From NCBI GenBank assembly GCA_905479615.1, contig CAJQNH010000018.1:1-11175 (forward strand): DNA of 11,175 bases. Direction: 5' to 3'. The notes beneath the pieces were generated by a model. That model saw nothing but the letters and a program-made list of their open reading frames with translations. It did no database searches and was not told the DNA's origin. The DNA comes from an uncultured Eudoraea sp. (GTDB taxonomy: Bacteria > Bacteroidota > Bacteroidia > Flavobacteriales > Flavobacteriaceae). Positions 7,184 to 11,175 of the stretch are shown in pieces; the stretch's first letter is position 1, and each line of letters begins with the position of its first letter. The position numbers were made by a program, and so were the translations under genes.

Positions 7184-8830
7184 ATGAAATATTTAGGGTC
7201 ATTTATTATTGTGAGTCTTATTGCTAATGTCGCCATTGGGCAGATGACGGATAGTGCAGAAAATAAGGAGATTATTTATTACAAAATAAACAGGACTGAA
7301 TACAAAGACAAGCTCAGGGGTTTCTGGCTAGGTAGCTGTATTGCCAACTGGACCGGTTTGCCAACAGAAAACGCGCGCACAGATTTTCCATTTTTCACAG
7401 ATTCAGATTTTGGACCCGGTAAATATGATTATGTCCTGGACCAAAACCCATGGGGAGCCGATGATGATACTGATATTGAATATGTCTATCAGCATGCCAT
7501 TGAAAAGTATAATAATTATATGCTTACAGGAGCGCAAATAAGTGCTGAGTGGCAAAAACATATAGGCTTACCTAAGCTATGGGTTTCCAACTTAGCAGCC
7601 CTGGGACAGATGCAAAACAGTGCAATACCTCCTGCTACGTCATTACCAGAAAACAACCCCATGTGGGACATGATAGATGCACAGCTAACTACAGAAATTT
7701 TTGGTGCTTTTGCTCCCGGCCGCCCTGATATTGCTTTAGAGATTGGGCACTTACCGGTTAGAACTACTGCCTACCTGCATTCTGAATGGGCGGCCGAATT
7801 TTATATTATCATGTATTCACTCGCAGCTATTGCAGATGAGTCTCTTTCGCGCAAAGATCAAATACTCTGGATGGCAGAAAAAGCCAGAAGGAGAATACCC
7901 GACTGGTCTTATATTGCCGATATGTATGATTTTGTTAAAGCAGCCTACAATACTAATCCAGACAAAGACAATTGGGAAAAAACACGTGATGAAGTGGCAA
8001 ACCGATATCAGCATGCTATATCGGCAGGATATCAGTACAAATATCCCTGGGATTCGGGAATTAATTTTGCAGCATCAATAGTTAGTCTATTATATGGAGA
8101 AGGAGACTATAAAAAAACTATACGTATTGGAGCTATGTCAGGCTGGGACTCAGATAACCCTACTGCAACCTGGGGTGGCCTTCTTGGTTTGCTTTATGGA
8201 TATAAAGAACTACAGGTTCAATTTAACAAGACTGATTTTGCAGATGGCTATGATATAGCACGCACCCGATTTAATATGCCTATACCCCTGGACAATTTTA
8301 GCGATATGTCTGAACGGGGAATTGGTATTATTGATGCTATTGTTACCGGGGGCATGGGTGGCTCTATAAATAGTGAAAACTGGATTATTCCTGAAATGAG
8401 CTCAGAAATTACAGCAGCTTCTGTTCCCGAAACTAAAGTCTCCTGGAAAACAATTGAAGACAATGACCCCAGATGGAATTACAAAGGCTTTGAAACACAT
8501 AACGAGAATTGGAATGCCTCCGGTGCTACCCTTACTAAAGGTTATGCAAATTGCACTGCGGAGCTAAACTTTAACGGAACAGCCGTTCAATATTACGCTT
8601 ACAGAAGCCCAAGGGGTGGAATTGTTAGTATAAATGTTGATGGTATTTCTTATGGAAAATTTAACCTGGAAGATCATTCAGGTACTTATGGCCAATACTA
8701 TGTGAAAATCTTTGAAGCCCTAAGTTTAGATCCTGGTCCTCATACCATTCTAATAGTTGGTGATGCAAAAGATACCGAAAAAACAATTGATATGCTTTCA
8801 ATACTAGAGATTCCTAATTCCAAAGAATAA
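7184..8830 (+). CDS. Secreted ADP-ribosylglycohydrolase-fold protein with C-terminal beta-sandwich domain
   Basis: This 548-residue protein starts with a signal peptide (MKYLGSFIIVSLIANVAIGQ, cleavage near 19/20). Residues about 40-345 have the ADP-ribosylglycohydrolase layout. FWLGSCIANWTGLPTEN (47-63) matches the family's opening helix. WGADDDTD (90-97) matches the first metal-binding 'DDT' motif. GWDSDN (320-325), followed by WGGLLGLLYG, matches the C-terminal 'D-x-D' motif, so the metal ligands appear retained. From about 418 (WKTIEDNDPRWNYKGFE) to 543, a beta-sandwich module resembles carbohydrate-binding domains of secreted Bacteroidota enzymes (VSINVDG, then LDPGPHTILIVGDA and IDMLSILEI). 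Classical members remove ADP-ribose from proteins in the cytoplasm, where NAD is found. Export and the added module suggest a different glycosidic substrate; that is inference. The gene is the third of a tightly spaced run. Confidence 0.85.
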   Translation: MKYLGSFIIVSLIANVAIGQMTDSAENKEIIYYKINRTEYKDKLRGFWLGSCIANWTGLPTENARTDFPFFTDSDFGPGKYDYVLDQNPWGADDDTDIEYVYQHAIEKYNNYMLTGAQISAEWQKHIGLPKLWVSNLAALGQMQNSAIPPATSLPENNPMWDMIDAQLTTEIFGAFAPGRPDIALEIGHLPVRTTAYLHSEWAAEFYIIMYSLAAIADESLSRKDQILWMAEKARRRIPDWSYIADMYDFVKAAYNTNPDKDNWEKTRDEVANRYQHAISAGYQYKYPWDSGINFAASIVSLLYGEGDYKKTIRIGAMSGWDSDNPTATWGGLLGLLYGYKELQVQFNKTDFADGYDIARTRFNMPIPLDNFSDMSERGIGIIDAIVTGGMGGSINSENWIIPEMSSEITAASVPETKVSWKTIEDNDPRWNYKGFETHNENWNASGATLTKGYANCTAELNFNGTAVQYYAYRSPRGGIVSINVDGISYGKFNLEDHSGTYGQYYVKIFEALSLDPGPHTILIVGDAKDTEKTIDMLSILEIPNSKE

Positions 8831-8885
8831 TACTGTTAATTATAAAATATTTACTTAAACATATAATTACAACCAAAACATAAAA

Positions 8886-9347
8886 ATGATTAGTAATACT
8901 ATCGATTTAAGCAATCGTAAATTAACAATTGAAAGAACGTTCAACGTGCCCATTCAATTAGTTTGGGATGCCTGAACACAAGCCGGGCAAATTACACTTT
9001 GGTGGGGACCAAAAGGGATGCAGACTAAAGTAATCCAGCACGACTTTAATGTTGGCGGCATCTGGACATATTCTATGGAGATGCCGAACTGAAATGAATT
9101 TATTACGCAAGGTGTGTATTCAGAAATAGTTGAGCCTGGAAAAATAATATCATCCGCAGATTTTAAACCAATGACGGAGGGTGTAGAAATTCAAGCCCTA
9201 TTTGAAACAAACGAAAACAAAACCAATTTTACGTTCAAAGTTGTTCATCCAACAGGGAAATATTGCAGGCAACAAGAAAAGATGGGCTTTTGCAAGGGTT
9301 GGGATTCTACTTTTGACAGACTGAACGAGTACCTCCGGCAAGAATAA
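8886..9347 (+). pseudogene. AHSA1/SRPBCC gene interrupted by two in-frame TGA codons
   Basis: From the ATG at 8886 one frame runs 153 codons to TAA 9345-9347, interrupted only by TGA at codon 30 (8973-8975) and codon 69 (9090-9092). The reading is strongly family-like throughout: KLTIERTFNVPIQLVWDA, stop, TQAGQITLWWGPKGM, then HDFNVGGIWTYSMEMPN, stop, NEFITQGVYSEIVEPGKII, SADFKPMTEGVEIQALFE, and MGFCKGWDSTFDRLNEYL at the end. These are the hallmarks of the activator-of-Hsp90-ATPase-homologue branch of the START-like superfamily, small proteins that bind hydrophobic ligands. The length is normal. Family relatives have Trp after VWDA/VWEA and usually Gly before NEF, so the changes are most simply TGG to TGA and GGA to TGA. 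There is no frameshift, which points to a young pseudogene or sequence errors. A GTG at 9114 could in principle start a 77-residue C-terminal fragment. Confidence 0.85.
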
Positions 9348-9375
9348 CCCTTTTCCCCTGCCATCTTTGTCACTT

Positions 9376-9400
9376 GGAGAAAGTGGAATTGTAATTCTCC
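9376..9400. repeat. Small nested inverted repeats between the broken SRPBCC gene and the DUF2490 gene
   Basis: GGAGAA at 9376-9381 is complementary to TTCTCC at 9395-9400, with a 13-base spacer. A second perfect inverted repeat, GAATT-GT-AATTC, lies at 9386-9397. The two overlap and cannot both form as hairpins. No T-run follows, so this is not a good terminator. It may be an operator or chance. Confidence 0.25.
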
Positions 9401-9427
9401 GTTATTAAACGGGTTCCCTTTTACAAC

Positions 9428-10279
9428 GTGAAAAAATTACTTTTTTTCCTTTTATCCTATTTCGATAAGATATATTTGCAGAAAATTGGAATAGTGATCC
9501 GTATCAGGATAAAAAGCCTTTGCTTAATTCTCTTTTTCCTTTCTGTTGGCATATATGCACAAACTGAAACAGAACCACCGACCAAAAATGTAAATCAGCA
9601 GGTACAGACCTGGATTTCACTTAACAGTGTTATTCAGCTTACCAATCATTGGTCCGGCCTGGCCGACTTTCATATTCGGCGTAACAATTTTCTAAAAGAT
9701 CCGAGTTTTAATTTTATCCGTTTCGGGGCTCGATACGGATTTAACGACAATTTGAAGATCTCCGCGGGCTATGCACACCTCTGGCTGGCCAAAGACGAAA
9801 ACTGGACCCTTTATCTAAACGAAAACAGGATATACCAGGAGTTTATCCTGGCAGATACTTACCCAACTTTTAGCGGCTTATTCAGAATACGCACTGAGCA
9901 GCGTTTTTTTAACAATGTACAGGAAGGAATATCCCTGGAAGATGACTATTTTATAAATCGCATTCGGTTTCTGCTAAGTATAACTGTCCCTTTTAAGAAA
10001 GAGGGTAAAACTTCTTTTCTGGTCGCCAATGAAATACACCTTAATTTCGGGAAAGAAATCGTATTCAATACTTTTGATCAAAATCGGTTTACGGTGGGTA
10101 TCAAACAAAAACTAAATAAAAACTGGAGTTTTGACTGCGGTTATATGTTGGTCTACCAGCAGTTGCTCAGTGGTACAGACTATAACCTGAACCATACCTT
10201 ACGTCTTTTCTTTTATGGCAATTTTGATCTGCGGAAAAATAAGGGAGAACAGATTAAGCACGGCCAAACGATAGACTAA
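9428..10279 (+). CDS. DUF2490-family outer-membrane beta-barrel protein
   Basis: After an N-terminal signal sequence ending SLCLILFFLSVGIYA, with probable cleavage before QTETE (residue 45 in the longest frame), the mature part shows alternating aromatic/polar beta strands. Examples are WISLNSVIQLTNHWSGLADFHIR, FIRFGARYGFNDNLKISAGYAHLW, FSGLFRIRTEQRFF, FINRIRFLLSITVPF and the last strand HTLRLFFYGNF with a short charged tail. This is the pattern of DUF2490, uncharacterised outer-membrane proteins predicted to form barrels. The start is uncertain. GTG at 9428 gives 283 residues with two hydrophobic stretches before cleavage. GTG at 9494 (residue 23) gives a more standard signal peptide beginning IRIRIKSL and seems at least as likely. 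No ATG fits. The gene follows the broken SRPBCC gene by 80 bases and may have its own promoter. Confidence 0.78.
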   Translation: MKKLLFFLLSYFDKIYLQKIGIVIRIRIKSLCLILFFLSVGIYAQTETEPPTKNVNQQVQTWISLNSVIQLTNHWSGLADFHIRRNNFLKDPSFNFIRFGARYGFNDNLKISAGYAHLWLAKDENWTLYLNENRIYQEFILADTYPTFSGLFRIRTEQRFFNNVQEGISLEDDYFINRIRFLLSITVPFKKEGKTSFLVANEIHLNFGKEIVFNTFDQNRFTVGIKQKLNKNWSFDCGYMLVYQQLLSGTDYNLNHTLRLFFYGNFDLRKNKGEQIKHGQTID

Positions 10280-10459
10280 TCACTACCATCTCTCTGGCAG
10301 AAACACCACAGACTCGCTTCAAACCTTTTTTTTCCTGTTTATATCACAAGTATTAGACTTCCTTATTCAAGCCAAGTAATACGAATGCACGATTTCCTGA
10401 AAAAATTGTATCTTGGTAGTAACTCTCCCGTAAATACTAACCTTTAAAAAACTACTACA
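10280..10459. other. Intergenic region upstream of the lipoprotein gene
   Basis: These 180 bases contain a T8 run at 10326-10333 without a preceding hairpin. A near match to the Bacteroidota -7 element (TAtcTTGG at 10409-10416, one base off TAnnTTTG) has no TTG at the expected upstream distance. The promoter of the lipoprotein gene probably lies here but I cannot place it. Confidence 0.3.
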
Positions 10460-11032
10460 ATGAAAACAAAACTGTTTGGAATGCTAATGCTAGCCGTATT
10501 AACTCTCTTTGGCTGTAAAGAAAAAGAACAAGAGGCGCAAATCACTATGGAAAAAAATGAGGCTCCGGATTCTGCGGACTTTGATAAAAAAGTGGCAGTT
10601 GTTCGTGCTTTTTTTCAGGCACATAGCGACGAAGATATAGAGGCTCAAAGTGCTTTACTCGCAGATGATATGAATTGGAGCCCTCCGGCTTATAATGGAA
10701 ACCAATGGTTAGGAAAAGAAGATCTACTGGCAGCCCTAAAAGGCTATCATGATAACTTTGACAATATTAAATATGCCGAAGGTATTGTCATGCCAGATTC
10801 TACGGCCAATGGCTTCTGGTCCGGATCTGTTTTCCCCGGGCAAAATGCAAATGCCAGCGCCAGTGTAATAAGGGTATACGGCACCTGGACCGCGACTCAT
10901 ACAGAAAGCGGAAAAGAAATAGGCGTTAAATTTTTTAATCTTTCTTCCGTCAATGATGATGGTAAGATTGTACAGTCATCCGACTATTTTGACGTGAATG
11001 GCCTAGCAGCGCAGATTGCGGCACAAGAATAA
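10460..11032 (+). CDS. NTF2/SnoaL-like lipoprotein
   Basis: This 190-residue protein has a lipoprotein signal peptide, MKTKLFGMLMLAVLTLFGCK, with lipobox L-F-G-C and the lipidated Cys at residue 19. A charged tether (KEKEQEAQ) follows. Residues about 43-185 look like the cone-shaped NTF2/SnoaL fold. A helix VAVVRAFFQAHSDEDIEAQSALLADDMNWSP carries the typical 'x-A-L-x-A-D-D-x-x-W' ending. WLGKEDLLAALKGYHDNF forms the second helix. Beta strands such as IRVYGTWTATH, IGVKFFNLSSVNDDGKIVQSSDYFD complete the fold. NTF2-like proteins serve as small-molecule binding pockets or enzymes; no catalytic residues can be assigned here. It is probably attached to a cell-envelope membrane. The gene stands alone, 180 bases after the previous one, and ends 20 bases before a terminator. 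Confidence 0.85.
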   Translation: MKTKLFGMLMLAVLTLFGCKEKEQEAQITMEKNEAPDSADFDKKVAVVRAFFQAHSDEDIEAQSALLADDMNWSPPAYNGNQWLGKEDLLAALKGYHDNFDNIKYAEGIVMPDSTANGFWSGSVFPGQNANASASVIRVYGTWTATHTESGKEIGVKFFNLSSVNDDGKIVQSSDYFDVNGLAAQIAAQE

Positions 11033-11052
11033 CCAATTACGATTTAAAATTT

Positions 11053-11081
11053 AAGGTGGTCAATCTTTTGGCCACCTTTTT
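11053..11081 (+). terminator. Rho-independent terminator after the lipoprotein gene
   Basis: AAGGTGGTC (11053-11061) pairs with GGCCACCTT (11070-11078), one G-U pair included, around an eight-base loop, and runs into five Ts (11077-11081). The position, 20 bases after the TAA of the lipoprotein gene, fits its transcript end. The A-rich left flank could make it work weakly in the other direction too. Confidence 0.85.
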
Positions 11082-11175
11082 AATTTCTATTATTCTTCAG
11101 AACCTATAAAAAGCAAATCATTTTCGAAAAAAAAATCGGTTTGAAAATAAATCTATAAATTCAGCCAAAAAATTA

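Noticed and set aside
8886..9347. TGA read as an amino acid throughout this genome
   Set aside because: All intact genes use TGG for Trp and contain no in-frame TGA. The two TGAs would also need two different amino acids (Trp and Gly).
10385..10447. 20-codon open frame (MHDFLKKLYLGSNSPVNTNL) upstream of the lipoprotein gene
   Set aside because: It has no attenuator-like structure, no run of regulatory codons and no clear start signal; its length is expected by chance.

Overview
The window looks like ordinary chromosomal DNA of a flavobacterium (Bacteroidota). It is AT-rich, most starts lack a Shine-Dalgarno sequence and sit in A-rich context, and several protein types are typical of that group: a DUF2490 outer-membrane protein, a remnant starting like the small 'MIKFFRKIRQ' membrane proteins, and exported proteins with short signal peptides ending in A-Q. 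Every intact gene whose end is visible stops with TAA or TAG. I see no rRNA, tRNA, insertion sequence, CRISPR array or phage gene.

Layout. At the left edge a minus-strand gene (873 down to 1, cut by the window) encodes an exported helical protein of unknown function. After a 200-base divergent intergenic region, a plus-strand pair follows: a large PspC-DUF2339 polytopic membrane protein (1074-3677) and, one base later with a TTG start, an exported C-terminally anchored protein of DUF3999 type (3679-4905). The two probably form one envelope complex of unknown function. The next 610 bases (4906-5515) hold no intact gene. They contain a degenerate locus (5158-5486) where the first ~19 codons of a DUF6090-like membrane protein run into a different reading frame.

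A tight run then encodes a YhhN/TMEM86-type lysoplasmalogenase-like membrane protein (5516-6187), a zinc-free medium-chain oxidoreductase (6200-7168) and a secreted ADP-ribosylglycohydrolase-fold protein with a C-terminal beta-sandwich domain (7184-8830). The gaps are 12 and 15 bases, so this is probably one operon. Next is an AHSA1/SRPBCC gene (8886-9347) that is full length and in frame but broken by two TGA codons, one at an expected Trp and one at an expected Gly. The right end holds a DUF2490 outer-membrane beta-barrel protein (9428-10279) and an NTF2/SnoaL-like lipoprotein (10460-11032), followed by a clear Rho-independent terminator.

Interpretation. Most of the intact genes act in or beyond the inner membrane: two membrane proteins, three exported proteins, one outer-membrane barrel and one lipoprotein. 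I do not see a convincing new defence, mobile or biosynthetic system. The points most worth a second look are the doubly TGA-interrupted SRPBCC gene, the export of an ADP-ribosylglycohydrolase fold next to a putative ether-lipid enzyme, the PspC-DUF2339/DUF3999 pair, and the chimeric remnant at 5158-5486.
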